Below, one piece after another: positions 15,682 to 23,153 of a DNA stretch of 64,000 bases (its first letter is position 1; each line of letters opens with the position of its first letter). Source of the DNA: Streptomyces sp. S465 (GTDB taxonomy: Bacteria > Actinomycetota > Actinomycetes > Streptomycetales > Streptomycetaceae); contig NZ_CP114036.1 in NCBI RefSeq assembly GCF_026898115.1, positions 2,914,001-2,978,000 of the forward strand, read 5' to 3'. The notes beneath the pieces were generated by a model, which saw nothing but the letters and a program-made list of their open reading frames with translations, did no database searches and was not told the origin of the DNA. The translations under genes were made by a program, and so were the position numbers.

Positions 15682-16713
15682 GTGAAGCGCAGGAAACTGC
15701 TCGCGAACCTGACGATCACAGCAGCGGCAGCCGCCGTCGTCCCCATCACCGGCACCGGCCACAGCAGCGCCGCCGAGGCCCGACCAGGGGAACTCCTCGT
15801 CACCGGACTGCGGGATGCGATGCTCGGCCTCGGCCCGCTCGGCGCGCCCCTCTCTCCGGACCACTTGCCTGGCGAACTGGCGCGGGCCGTCGCACACTTC
15901 AACGCCTCCAGCTACGGCAGCCTCGCCGTCCGCCTCCCACGCCTCATCCGGGCCGGGCACCAGGCCGGCGCCGAGTACCACGCCGTCCTCGCGCGCTTCT
16001 ACCTCCTGGCCACCCGCGCCCTCATCAAGCTCGACGAACCGCAGCTCGGATGGATGGCCGCCGACCGCGCCCGCCGGCTCGCCCTGGCCGGGGGCGCCCC
16101 ACTCGACGTCGCCGAGGCCGCCCGGCAACAGGCCGTGCTGGCCCGCCAGGCCGGATGGCATGACCAATCCCTCACCCTCGCCCTGGCCGCCGCCGATGAC
16201 CCCGCACTCCGCGAGGCCGGGAACATCGGCATCGCCCAGCGCGGCCTGCTCATCCAGTGCGCCGCGTACACCGTCGCCCACCAGCGCGACCAGGAAGGCA
16301 TGCGCCGGCTCACCAAGGAGGCCGCCGCCATCGCCGACGAACTCGGCGGCATCACCCACCTGCGAGACACCGCCGGCGGCTTCAACCGCGCCACCGTCCA
16401 GCTGCATCTGATCTCGGCGGAGTACAAGGCCGGCGACCCGTCAGCCGCCATCGCCGCCGACGCCCTTCACCCCATGACGCTGCCCACCGTCGAGCGCCGC
16501 GCCCTCTACTGGACCGACCGGGCCACCGCTTACGCCCAGTGGGGCCGCCGGGACCAGTGCATCGACGCGCTCCTGGAAGCCGAACGCTGCGCGGCTGAAG
16601 AGACCCACGCCCGCCCCGCGGTCAAGGCCATGCTGAACGGCCTACTCGTCTCCGGACGCACCACACCCGAGCTCCGCGGTCTCGCTGCTCGCGCCGGCGT
16701 CCTCCCCGCGTAG
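15682..16713 (+). CDS. TPR-type C-terminal half of an XRE regulator (HTH lost)
   Basis: 343-aa protein starting at GTG 15682, with GAGGA just upstream. The first residues (VKRRKLLANLTITAAAAAVV) look like a Tat signal, but in this Streptomyces family the same KRR-LL motif sits between an N-terminal HTH and a helical TPR-like region. The remaining ~300 residues are Ala/Leu/Arg-rich helix pairs such as AEAARQQAVLARQAGWHDQS and RDQCIDALLEAERCAAEE. The frame is open upstream to 15481, with recognisable HTH remains. It is probably a decayed regulator whose C-terminal domain may still be made. Confidence 0.6.
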   Translation: MKRRKLLANLTITAAAAAVVPITGTGHSSAAEARPGELLVTGLRDAMLGLGPLGAPLSPDHLPGELARAVAHFNASSYGSLAVRLPRLIRAGHQAGAEYHAVLARFYLLATRALIKLDEPQLGWMAADRARRLALAGGAPLDVAEAARQQAVLARQAGWHDQSLTLALAAADDPALREAGNIGIAQRGLLIQCAAYTVAHQRDQEGMRRLTKEAAAIADELGGITHLRDTAGGFNRATVQLHLISAEYKAGDPSAAIAADALHPMTLPTVERRALYWTDRATAYAQWGRRDQCIDALLEAERCAAEETHARPAVKAMLNGLLVSGRTTPELRGLAARAGVLPA

Positions 16714-16873
16714 GTGGCGGCGGCACCGACCTCCAGCACGGGTGCGCCACGGCCGGAGCCGACGGACGGCCCGAGCACGCCAGCTGCCTTTGCTCCCGAC
16801 CGCCGACGACTCTGAAACGCCTCGCCCCTCTGGCCTCGGACCGGGGGGCTTTCGTCGTGTCAAGGAAGCGCGA

Positions 16874-16897
16874 CGGCCCCCACCGGAATGGGGGCCG
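16874..16897 (+). terminator. Terminator-like hairpin
   Basis: CGGCCCCC (16874-16881) pairs with GGGGGCCG (16890-16897) across an 8-nt loop, downstream of the TPR gene and upstream of the XRE gene promoter. Confidence 0.6.
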
Positions 16898-16930
16898 ATC
16901 AGCCGTACCGGCGGAGCCGACCGCGGGTAC

Positions 16931-16955
16931 CGTTCTGAGTGTCGAAGTCAGAACG
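16931..16955. promoter_or_regulatory. Inverted repeat 10 bp upstream of the XRE gene
   Basis: CGTTCTGA (16931-16938) and TCAGAACG (16948-16955) form a perfect 8-bp inverted repeat with a 9-nt spacer immediately upstream of the RBS of the XRE/TPR gene. It is a likely autoregulatory operator. Confidence 0.55.
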
Positions 16956-16964
16956 GAGTTCAGC

Positions 16965-18176
16965 ATGCCATACGGCAACGACGGACACACCGGCGGAATT
17001 GGACGGCGCATCGCCGAACTACGCGCCGTCCGCGGCTACTCACTACGACAGCTGGGGCAACGCTCGCACGTCTCCGCTTCGATGCTCTCGATGATCGAGA
17101 AAGGGGACCGGAACGCCAGCGAGGAGATCGTGGCCGCAGTCGCCCGCGCCCTTGACGTAGGCGTCTCCAACCTGCGCGGCCAGCCCTACCGCGAGCAGCT
17201 GCAACAGGACCGCATCGACCGCATGATCGAGCCGCTCGGCGGGGCCCTCGACAACTGGGACCTCGACCCCGACCCGGCCGCACCCCCACCGCGGCCGCTC
17301 GGCGAGCTACGCGCCGCCGTGACAGAGACAGTCCAGATGCGAGCAGCCGCAAACCTGGGCGGACTCGCCGAAAAGCTGCCATCCCTCATCGCCGAGATCC
17401 TCCACGCCATTCACCTCCAGGACCGTCCCGGGCGCGCACGCGAAGAGCTGCACGGGCTCCAGGCCGAGGCCGCCCGCGGCGTATGGCGGGTGGCGTACCG
17501 AGTCGGGGAGATGCATCTCGCCCGACTCGCGCTGTCCCGGATGGCGCAGGCCGCGGCTCAGTCCGGCGACCCGCGGCAGGTGGCGGTCGAGCGCTGGATG
17601 CGCGCACAGACCAGCGTGGAGAGCGGCCGACCTGGCATCGACACCGGGCTTCGGCTGGTGAACCACGCGCTCAAGGAGCTAGACGATGACGGCTCCCCTG
17701 GCACCCGGGCGGTGCGCGGAGCGCTGTATCTGAAGGGCTCCATTCTCGCGTCCCGCCGAGGGGACAAGGACGGCTCCGACGCGTGGCTGGACGAAGCGCG
17801 CGGGATGGCGCAGCAGACGGGCGAGACGCGCGCCTACGAGCTGACGTTCGGGCCGACGAACGTGGAACTACACGCAGTTGCCGCGGCGGCGGACAGGGAC
17901 AAGCACGGGCTGGCGCTGAAGCGTGCGGCCAAGGTGGAGATCCCGGAGGACTACCCGCCGGGCCGGGCCGGGCACTTCTACATCGATCTGGCGAGGGCCC
18001 AGGTGTGGACTGCCCGCCACGAAGAGGCGTTCGCGTCCCTGGTCAAGGCCCGGGAGACGGCGCCGCAGATGACGCGGCATCACCCGCAGGTGCACGAAAC
18101 AGCAGCGGCGTTGCGTAGAGCACGTGCGAAGGTACCTGACCCGTTGCGCGAGTTCTCCCTGTGGTGCGGCGTGTAG
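16965..18176 (+). CDS. XRE family regulator with TPR-like sensor domain
   Basis: 403-aa regulator. The N-terminal Cro/CI HTH covers residues ~12-66 (IGRRIAELRAVRGYSLRQLG, SHVSASMLSMIEKGDRNASE). A Pro-rich linker follows, then ~280 residues of helical TPR-like repeats of the kind used for peptide or signal sensing in Streptomyces. ATG 16965 follows GGAG at 6 nt; an upstream in-frame extension to 16857 contains the terminator and is rejected. It probably controls the coupled three-gene unit downstream (18290-19358), from which it is separated by a hairpin. Confidence 0.85.
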   Translation: MPYGNDGHTGGIGRRIAELRAVRGYSLRQLGQRSHVSASMLSMIEKGDRNASEEIVAAVARALDVGVSNLRGQPYREQLQQDRIDRMIEPLGGALDNWDLDPDPAAPPPRPLGELRAAVTETVQMRAAANLGGLAEKLPSLIAEILHAIHLQDRPGRAREELHGLQAEAARGVWRVAYRVGEMHLARLALSRMAQAAAQSGDPRQVAVERWMRAQTSVESGRPGIDTGLRLVNHALKELDDDGSPGTRAVRGALYLKGSILASRRGDKDGSDAWLDEARGMAQQTGETRAYELTFGPTNVELHAVAAAADRDKHGLALKRAAKVEIPEDYPPGRAGHFYIDLARAQVWTARHEEAFASLVKARETAPQMTRHHPQVHETAAALRRARAKVPDPLREFSLWCGV

Positions 18177-18200
18177 CGCGTCGATCACCCTAAGTCAAGG

Positions 18201-18233
18201 ACCCTGGCGTTCACAGTCTGTGGACACCAGGGT
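18201..18233 (+). terminator. Nested hairpin after the XRE gene
   Basis: ACCCTGG (18201-18207) pairs with CCAGGGT (18227-18233). Inside it CACAG-T-CTGTG forms a second stem. It lies 25 bp after the stop. Confidence 0.6.
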
Positions 18234-18289
18234 CTTGCTGCGTAGGCACGATGTGACGGTCAGCACACAGACCGCGCATGGAGCCGACC

Positions 18290-18877
18290 ATGACGACCCG
18301 TACCCTGCCGTGGACACCGCCACCTGCTGTTGATGTCGAGGCGTTACCCGCCGGCAAATGGTGGGACGCCGTGCGGGCCGCACCCGTCGTCGGCGAACGC
18401 GCCCTCACGACGCTCGGTGACAAGACCGGCGCGGTGATCCAAGACCAGGGCGGCACCTTCTACTGGCTCGTCGCCGTGGGCTCGGCGACGAGCTGGAACC
18501 TGCGGCAGGTCCGCGTCCTCACCCGACTCACCGACGAACGCACCTACCTCGGCGTACCCCCCGCCTCCTGGACGAAGGGCCCCAAGACCCACTGGCGCGT
18601 ACCCCTCGGCCCCAACCGCTACCTGACACACCCCTGGAAGCTGTGGGAAGCCCTGGCCGAAGCCGACCGCGCCGAGTACGGACGCAGGCCCAAGGGGCGC
18701 CAACTCTGCTACCACTGCCAGCTCCCCACCGACGAACCCATCCCGATCGAGGTGAAGAAAAGGGGCATGACCGTCAGCATGTACGCCTGCCCCAACCACG
18801 CCCCGCTCTACCCCACAGTCCAGCACCCCCGAACCCTCACCAGCGCAACCGCAGCCGAGCACGAGGGCCGCCGATGA
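18290..18877 (+). CDS. Uncharacterised protein with zinc-ribbon-like Cys cluster
   Basis: 195-aa protein of unknown function. The N-terminal half is mixed alpha/beta with KWWDAVRAAPVVGERAL and a YWLVAVGSATSWN strand. The C-terminal part has CYHCQLPTDEP followed ~20 residues later by ACPNHAPLYP, a CxxC...CxxH arrangement that could bind zinc. ATG 18290 is preceded by GGAG; an ATG at 18278 is poorly placed. Its TGA overlaps the next ATG (ATGA), so it is co-translated with the two following genes. Confidence 0.65.
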   Translation: MTTRTLPWTPPPAVDVEALPAGKWWDAVRAAPVVGERALTTLGDKTGAVIQDQGGTFYWLVAVGSATSWNLRQVRVLTRLTDERTYLGVPPASWTKGPKTHWRVPLGPNRYLTHPWKLWEALAEADRAEYGRRPKGRQLCYHCQLPTDEPIPIEVKKRGMTVSMYACPNHAPLYPTVQHPRTLTSATAAEHEGRR

Positions 18878-19218
18878 AGGCGCACCAGCTGGCCACCACG
18901 ACCCCGGGCCCGGCCGGCATCGACCCGACCGCCCTCACCCACGAACAACTCCAAGGCTGGCGCTGCGCCCTGTGCTGCGCGCTGCTCACCGGAGACCGCC
19001 CGCTCGGCACGGTCACCATCGGCGAGGGCCCCACACTCACCACCTACCCCCTGTGGGCGTGCAACCCCAACTGCGCCACGGAGAGCGCGTGGCGCGCGGC
19101 CATCACGCATGCCGCGGGCTGCCAGGCATGCAGGACGGGTGAGTGCGAGACCGGCCAGCGCCTCCTGGACACCTACTCAACAGCCATCCGGCAGGAGCAC
19201 GCGAGAGGCGCCGGATGA
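18874..19218 (+). CDS. Small Cys-rich protein of unknown function
   Basis: 114 aa. Two cysteine clusters are seen: WRCALCCALLTGDR paired with WACNPNCATESAW (zinc-ribbon spacing), and CQACRTGECETGQ near the C-terminus. No known enzyme motif is present. It is translationally coupled at both ends: ATGA overlap with the preceding gene at 18874 and with the following small gene at 19215. Confidence 0.6.
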   Translation: MKAHQLATTTPGPAGIDPTALTHEQLQGWRCALCCALLTGDRPLGTVTIGEGPTLTTYPLWACNPNCATESAWRAAITHAAGCQACRTGECETGQRLLDTYSTAIRQEHARGAG

Positions 19219-19358
19219 GGCACTGTCGACAGCCTCCCGCCGAACGAGCGGCGCTGCTCGCCTTCCGAGCCGCCCGGATGGGCCTGCTGCTCAGCGCGAT
19301 CCCCGCGCTGCCGGCGTTCGCGGTCCACCTCTGCGTGGCCGGGGCCCCAGCCCGATAG
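19215..19358 (+). CDS. 47-aa hydrophobic small protein
   Basis: Encodes a 47-residue peptide with a basic N-terminus (MRHCRQPPAERAALLAFRAA) followed by a hydrophobic stretch (MGLLLSAIPALPAFAVHLCV), probably a single membrane segment. Coupled by ATGA to the Cys-rich gene and directly followed by a long terminator, so it is the last gene of the unit. The function is unknown. Confidence 0.5.
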   Translation: MRHCRQPPAERAALLAFRAARMGLLLSAIPALPAFAVHLCVAGAPAR

Positions 19359-19361
19359 ATC

Positions 19362-19421
19362 GGGTGGGCCGCTGGTGTTCCGAGCCCCCGTACCGGAAAC
19401 GACGGCACCAGCGGCCCACCC
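19362..19421 (+). terminator. Long terminator of the Cys-rich operon
   Basis: A perfect 16-bp inverted repeat (19362-19377 and 19406-19421) encloses a loop that itself folds (TTCCG...CGGAA). It starts 4 bp after the stop of the 47-aa gene. Confidence 0.8.
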
Positions 19422-19556
19422 TCCAAGACCCCCTGCCAGTCAGTAGCCGAGGAGCGGCCACGACAAGGCAGGGGCCGTGGGGCCTGGCAGGCCAGACCAC
19501 CAGGCCAGGCGCCACCCCAGCAAGGCCAGACCAGGTCATCCGACATAGGAGGCAAT

Positions 19557-20023
19557 GTGACCGTCACCGTAGAACGGCCGCTCGGCACCGCCACCGACCC
19601 CAGGAAGCTCCTCAGCACAGATCTCCTCAACCGGCTCGCTGCCGCATCGTGAAGGACCACGATGTCGCGCTGCCGCTGACCCACCGCACGCACACCTTCG
19701 ACGCGGTGTTCTCCGTCTTCGGCGCGGTGTGGTTCACCGACCCTGCCCGCCTGCTGCCGGCGATTCATGAGCGCCTCCGTCCGGGCGGCGTGCTGGCCTT
19801 CTCCCAGCGCCCACCCGTCGAGGGCTGCTATGGCTGTCAGGCGTCGTACATCGCCAGGTCCGAGGACGAGGACTCGCTGGTGGTGAAGCGGTGGGATTAC
19901 GAACCACCGAGCTGGACGCAGATCCTGCGCGAGCACGGGTTCACCGACGCGACCGCGCGGGTGCTGCCTGCACCAGCTGGCTCTCGGAAGATCGGCACCA
20001 TGCTCGTCCGCGCCACAGCCTGA
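19557..20023 (+). pseudogene. Internally deleted SAM methyltransferase gene
   Basis: A well-placed AGGAGG precedes GTG 19557, which opens a 31-codon frame (VTVTVERPLGTATDPRKLLS) ending at TGA 19650. Immediately after, in another frame, comes the C-terminal half of a class I methyltransferase: FDAVFSVFGAVWFTDPARLL, LRPGGVLAFSQRPP, and an end at 20023. The SAM-binding motif I region is missing. The start and end of one or two genes have been joined by deletion. Not expected to be functional. Confidence 0.65.
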
Positions 20024-20334
20024 GCCTGCCCACGGCCCCGCCCGTGCGTCGCCCCCGTGGCGCGCGGGCGGGGCCTCGCTCCGTCGATCTTCCGCCCCTG
20101 TTCTGCTGCGCGTATCGCGTACGCGCCGGTAGTCGCTGACCGAGTCGGCACCTAGTTGGGCACTGCACGGACCAGCATGGCTCAAGGACCATCCTGCCGT
20201 TCTCGACAGGACTGATCGTCTTGTTGTCGATCCCGGCCCGCGTGCCCAACTGCATCTGCGTGAGCCTTACGTTTCTACATACAGGCGCCCCCGCCGACAA
20301 ACCGACGCTGTTGGTGAATCCTGGGGCGAGCGTG
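20024..20334. other. Intergenic region with HTH relic
   Basis: About 310 bp. A GC-rich inverted-repeat-like stretch lies just after the methyltransferase relic, followed by the XRE fragment on the minus strand. No intact gene is seen. Confidence 0.4.
20195..20270 (-). pseudogene. XRE HTH fragment
   Basis: On the minus strand the text RLTQMQLGTRAGIDNKTISP followed by VENG reproduces the core of a Cro/CI helix-turn-helix (LTQ-QLG-RAG-D-KTIS-ENG). Nothing family-like extends on either side, so only about 25 residues remain. Decay or truncation near the IS copy is likely. Confidence 0.55.
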
Positions 20335-20376
20335 ACGTCGGCCTTCATGACCCGTTGTGGTCATGAAGGCCGACGT
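20335..20376 (+). terminator. 18-bp hairpin with T-run at the left side of the IS
   Basis: Perfect 18-bp inverted repeat (20335-20352, 20359-20376) with a 6-nt loop, followed by TGTTTTTGG. It lies ~20 bp upstream of the transposase start and would block read-through into the element. Confidence 0.75.
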
Positions 20377-20396
20377 TGTTTTTGGGGAGGGTGTCG

Positions 20397-22049
20397 GTGT
20401 CGTTGCACTCCAGGAAGGTCGACGGGGTTCCTGAGGAGACGGCCCGGGTGGCACGGGCTGCGTTCCCGAAGGGCAGCCTGGCAATGCGGATCCGTGACGA
20501 GTTGGGCGAACTGTTCTCGGACGCGGACTTCGCCGGGCTGTATCCGAGCGGGGGGAAGCCGGCGTGGTCGCCGAGCAGGCTGGCGTTGGTGTCGGTCATG
20601 CAGTGCGCCGAGGGTCTGTCGGACCGGCAGACCGCGGACGCGGTGCGAGGCCGGCTGGACTGGAAGTACTTGCTGGGGCTGGAGCTGGCCGATCCTGGTT
20701 TTGACCACTGGGTGCTCACCGAGTTCAGGGACCGGCTGATCGCGGGAGAAGCCGGGATCCAGCTCCTGGACCGGGTTCTTGAGGCCGCCGCGGAGCGCGG
20801 CTTGCTCAAGGCCGGTGGTCGTGCGCGCACGGACTCCACGTTCGTGCTGTCCGCCGCGCGGCAGATCAACGGGCTGGTGCGGCTCGGTGAAACCCTGCGG
20901 GCCGCGTTGAACAGCGTGGCGGCCCACGAGCCGGATTGGCTGGCTGGGTGGGTTCCGCCTGAATGGTTCGACCGGTACGCGATCCGGTTCGAGGACACCC
21001 GGCTGCCAAAGGGGAAGGCCAAGCAGACCGAGCTGATCGAGCAGATCGGAGCCCATGGGCTGAGACTGCTTGCCGCCCTGCACGCGCCCGACGCCCCCGC
21101 GTCCCTACGGCTGCTCGGCCGGGTCCAGACCCTTCGGAGGATGTGGATTCAGCAGTACTTCGTCGATAACGGACATGTTCGTCGCAGAGACCTCAAGGAC
21201 CGGCAGCCGGGCGCGGAGCGGCTGGTCACGCCCTACGACACCGACTCGCGGGGCAGCGTGAAGCGTGGTGTTTTCTGGGACGGCTACAAGGTCCACCTCA
21301 CCGAGACCTGCGAGCCGGACCGTCCGAACCTGATCACCCACGTCGCCACGACCGACTCCACGGTCCAAGATGTGCGGCTGGTCGCCCCGATCCACGCCCA
21401 CCTCGCCGAGCGCGACCTTCTGCCCGAGTGCCACCTGGTCGACGCGGGCTACGCGACAGCCAGGGAAGTCACCGCTCGCCGGAAGCACAAAGTGAACCTG
21501 ATGGGTCCGATCCTCGCCTCTACCAGCTGGCAGACCAGGGACGGCGACTTCTCCCAGGCCGACTTCGCCGTCGACTGGGTGAACCGGCAGGTGATCTGTC
21601 CCAACGGCGCGATCAGCAGTCGTTGGATCGAAGACCGCTCCCAGGAGGGGACAGCCGTGGTCCGGGCGCGCTTCCCGACGGCTGCTTGCCGTCCCTGCAA
21701 GTCCCGAGAGCAGTGCACCCGCTCCAACAGCAAGTGGGACATGGGCCGTCGGATCACCCTCCGCCCATAAGCGGAGTATGAGGCGATCCAGCAGGCACGA
21801 GCCCAGGAAGACACTCAGGAGTGGAGAGAGCAGTACGCACACCGGGCTGGTGTCGAAGGCACCATCTCCCAAGGTGTTCGAGCCTTCGGTCTGCGGCAAT
21901 GCCGGTATCACGGCCTGGCCAAGACGCGGCTACAGCATCAGCTCACCGCAGCCGCGATGAACTTCCACCGCCTCAATGCATGGTGGACCGACACCCCAAG
22001 AGCCCGCACTCGCACGTCGCACCTGGCAGCCCTCCGGCCTGCCCAGTAG
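20397..22049 (+). pseudogene. IS1182-family transposase with an in-frame stop
   Basis: DDE transposase of IS1182 type. The N-terminal DUF772-like part has SRLALVSVMQCAEGLSDRQT and LGLELADPGFDHWVLTEFR. Catalytic-domain pieces include ARTDSTFVLSA, GVFWDGYKVHLTETCE and CHLVDAGYATAREV. The Cys-rich stretch CRPCKSREQCTRS follows. The frame is interrupted only by TAA at 21768-21770 after RRITLRP. The same frame then continues AEYEAIQQARAQEDTQEWRE ... GVEGTISQGVRAFGLRQCRY, and ends at TAG 22047. A single C-to-T change (CAA to TAA) would explain it. GTG 20397 has GGGGAGG at 6 nt. Confidence 0.85.
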
Positions 22050-22059
22050 AACGCGGCAG

Positions 22060-22078
22060 GCCTGCGTCCAACGCAGGC
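22060..22078. terminator. Hairpin between transposase and convergent gene
   Basis: GCCTGCGT (22060-22067) and ACGCAGGC (22071-22078) with a 3-nt loop, 10 bp after the transposase stop and 6 bp from the stop of the minus-strand gene. Confidence 0.6.
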
Positions 22079-22084
22079 TGGCCC

Positions 22085-22585
22085 TCAGTCCCACAAGTTG
22101 AAGAGTGTTGCACCAAGGGTCTCCGGCCGCCAGTGCTTGATCTGACGCCACTCCGCCGCAGACAGAGCAGAGGTGTCCGACTCCGCCAGCGGTGACAGGA
22201 GCTGTGCTGCGCTCAAGACGACAAAGCCGGCCTCCCTGAGGACGGTGGCCCAAGTGGGAGGTTCCTGGAACTCGTCGGTGTACCAGAAGCGCCTGTCACC
22301 AACGAAGGCAATCAGCGGGTAGTGAGTGTGGAACAGCGCGACGTGCGCGCCGTTCCGATCGCTGATCGTGGCGCTGTGGAAGTTCTGCGGGTACTCCTGC
22401 TCCGTGAAGTCCTCGACCTGCCCGCCCGCAGCCCGCGCCGCGGCATAACAGGCGGCACGGCATGCCCTGGGGTCAGTACTCGGTACGGGCGGGTCACTCC
22501 AGTCGCGAAACCCGGTTACACCCCGCTCCAAGCGGAAGGTGACCTGCGAGTCCTCCACCTTCACCCCTCCGAGCAGGCCGTTCAC
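22085..22585 (-). CDS. Hypothetical protein
   Basis: 166-aa protein that I do not recognise. It starts at GTG 22585 (MNGLLGGVKVEDSQVTFRLE). Aromatic-rich motifs include FHTHYPLIAFVGDRRFWYTD and PTWATVLREAGFVVLSA, giving an alpha+beta pattern without a signal peptide or membrane segment. Codon usage is less GC-extreme than in the core genes, consistent with the surrounding accessory region. No operon partner is seen. Confidence 0.55.
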   Translation of the reverse strand: MNGLLGGVKVEDSQVTFRLERGVTGFRDWSDPPVPSTDPRACRAACYAAARAAGGQVEDFTEQEYPQNFHSATISDRNGAHVALFHTHYPLIAFVGDRRFWYTDEFQEPPTWATVLREAGFVVLSAAQLLSPLAESDTSALSAAEWRQIKHWRPETLGATLFNLWD

Positions 22586-22830
22586 TGTGATGGCACAAGC
22601 CTAGTGATCACCAACCTCCGTTGGCACAGGAACTTCGCCAACAGTGTCACAAACCCGGCGGGGCGCTCTCCCATGGTGTGAACCTCCCCGTTCAACGACC
22701 ACGGGTCTGCTGAGGCAGGAATCGGCGACGCCGGATTGGGAGCAGCGCCACCCCTCGAGGGTCTCACTGTATGAAATCCGTACCCCTATCACACAGGGTT
22801 ACCCCGTTGCACAGCGTGATCCTTTGGGGG

Positions 22831-22850
22831 TGTGGCATCTATGTGGCATC
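22831..22850. repeat. Two TGTGGCATC repeats 11 bp apart
   Basis: TGTGGCATC occurs at 22831-22839 and 22842-22850, one helical turn apart, 73 bp from the 3' end of the tRNA gene. This spacing is typical of integrase arm-type sites, but no integrase gene is present in the window. Confidence 0.4.
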
Positions 22851-22860
22851 CAGACGAAAA

Positions 22861-22892
22861 CGGCCCCTCAACCCGGAGGGATTAAGGGGCCG
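22861..22892 (-). terminator. Terminator of tRNA-Val
   Basis: CGGCCCCT (22861-22868) pairs with AGGGGCCG (22885-22892). Read on the minus strand the stem is followed by TTTTCG, an intrinsic terminator 31 bp downstream of the tRNA 3' end. Confidence 0.8.
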
Positions 22893-22922
22893 AACCGCAC
22901 TCTCACCTGCGGTCAGTCACTG

Positions 22923-22994
22923 TGGGCGCAGACGGGTTCGAACCGCCGACATCTGCCTTGTAAGGGCAGCGCTCTACCGCTGAGCTATGCGCCC
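22923..22994 (-). tRNA. tRNA-Val (anticodon UAC)
   Basis: 72-nt cloverleaf on the minus strand. Acceptor GGGCGCA pairs with TGCGCCC; the D stem is GCTC/GAGC. The anticodon arm is CTGCC-CTTACAA-GGCAG with anticodon TAC, which reads GUA codons. The T arm contains GGTTCGAACC. The discriminator is A, and CCA is not encoded. The accessory region lies on the 3' side of this gene, where integrating elements commonly insert. Confidence 0.95.
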
Positions 22995-23153
22995 CTGGGG
23001 AGCTGTCAGCCTACAGGGTTCCTGGGGTGGTGCCGCAATCGTGGGGCTTGCCTGGGGGAAGTCCGCGGATCGTGAACCGAACCGAGCACTGTGCTCGTCA
23101 GTGACGGGTGGGAGAATGACATTCGGACCTGGGCGATCCATCGGGAGCGGGAA

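Larger units (their letters stand above)
20335..22078 (+). mobile_element. IS1182-like insertion sequence (ends approximate)
   Basis: The element contains the transposase above, bounded by the left 18-bp hairpin and the right 8-bp hairpin. I could not identify matching terminal inverted repeats or a target duplication, so the ends are estimates. Confidence 0.5.
22586..22922. other. Possible island end next to tRNA-Val
   Basis: 337 bp between the hypothetical gene and the tRNA. It contains the tandem TGTGGCATC motifs (22831-22850) and the tRNA terminator (22861-22892). No gene is seen. Confidence 0.45.

Noticed and set aside
15646..15760. Tat signal peptide on the TPR protein
   Set aside because: The KRRKLL start resembles one, but HTH-derived sequence lies directly upstream in frame, and in the family this motif sits inside the regulator, so export is unlikely.
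10485..22922. Duplicate of the tRNA-Val 3' end as a second attachment site
   Set aside because: I looked for a copy of the GGTTCGAACC-containing tRNA 3' end through the accessory region and did not find one, so island borders are not proven.
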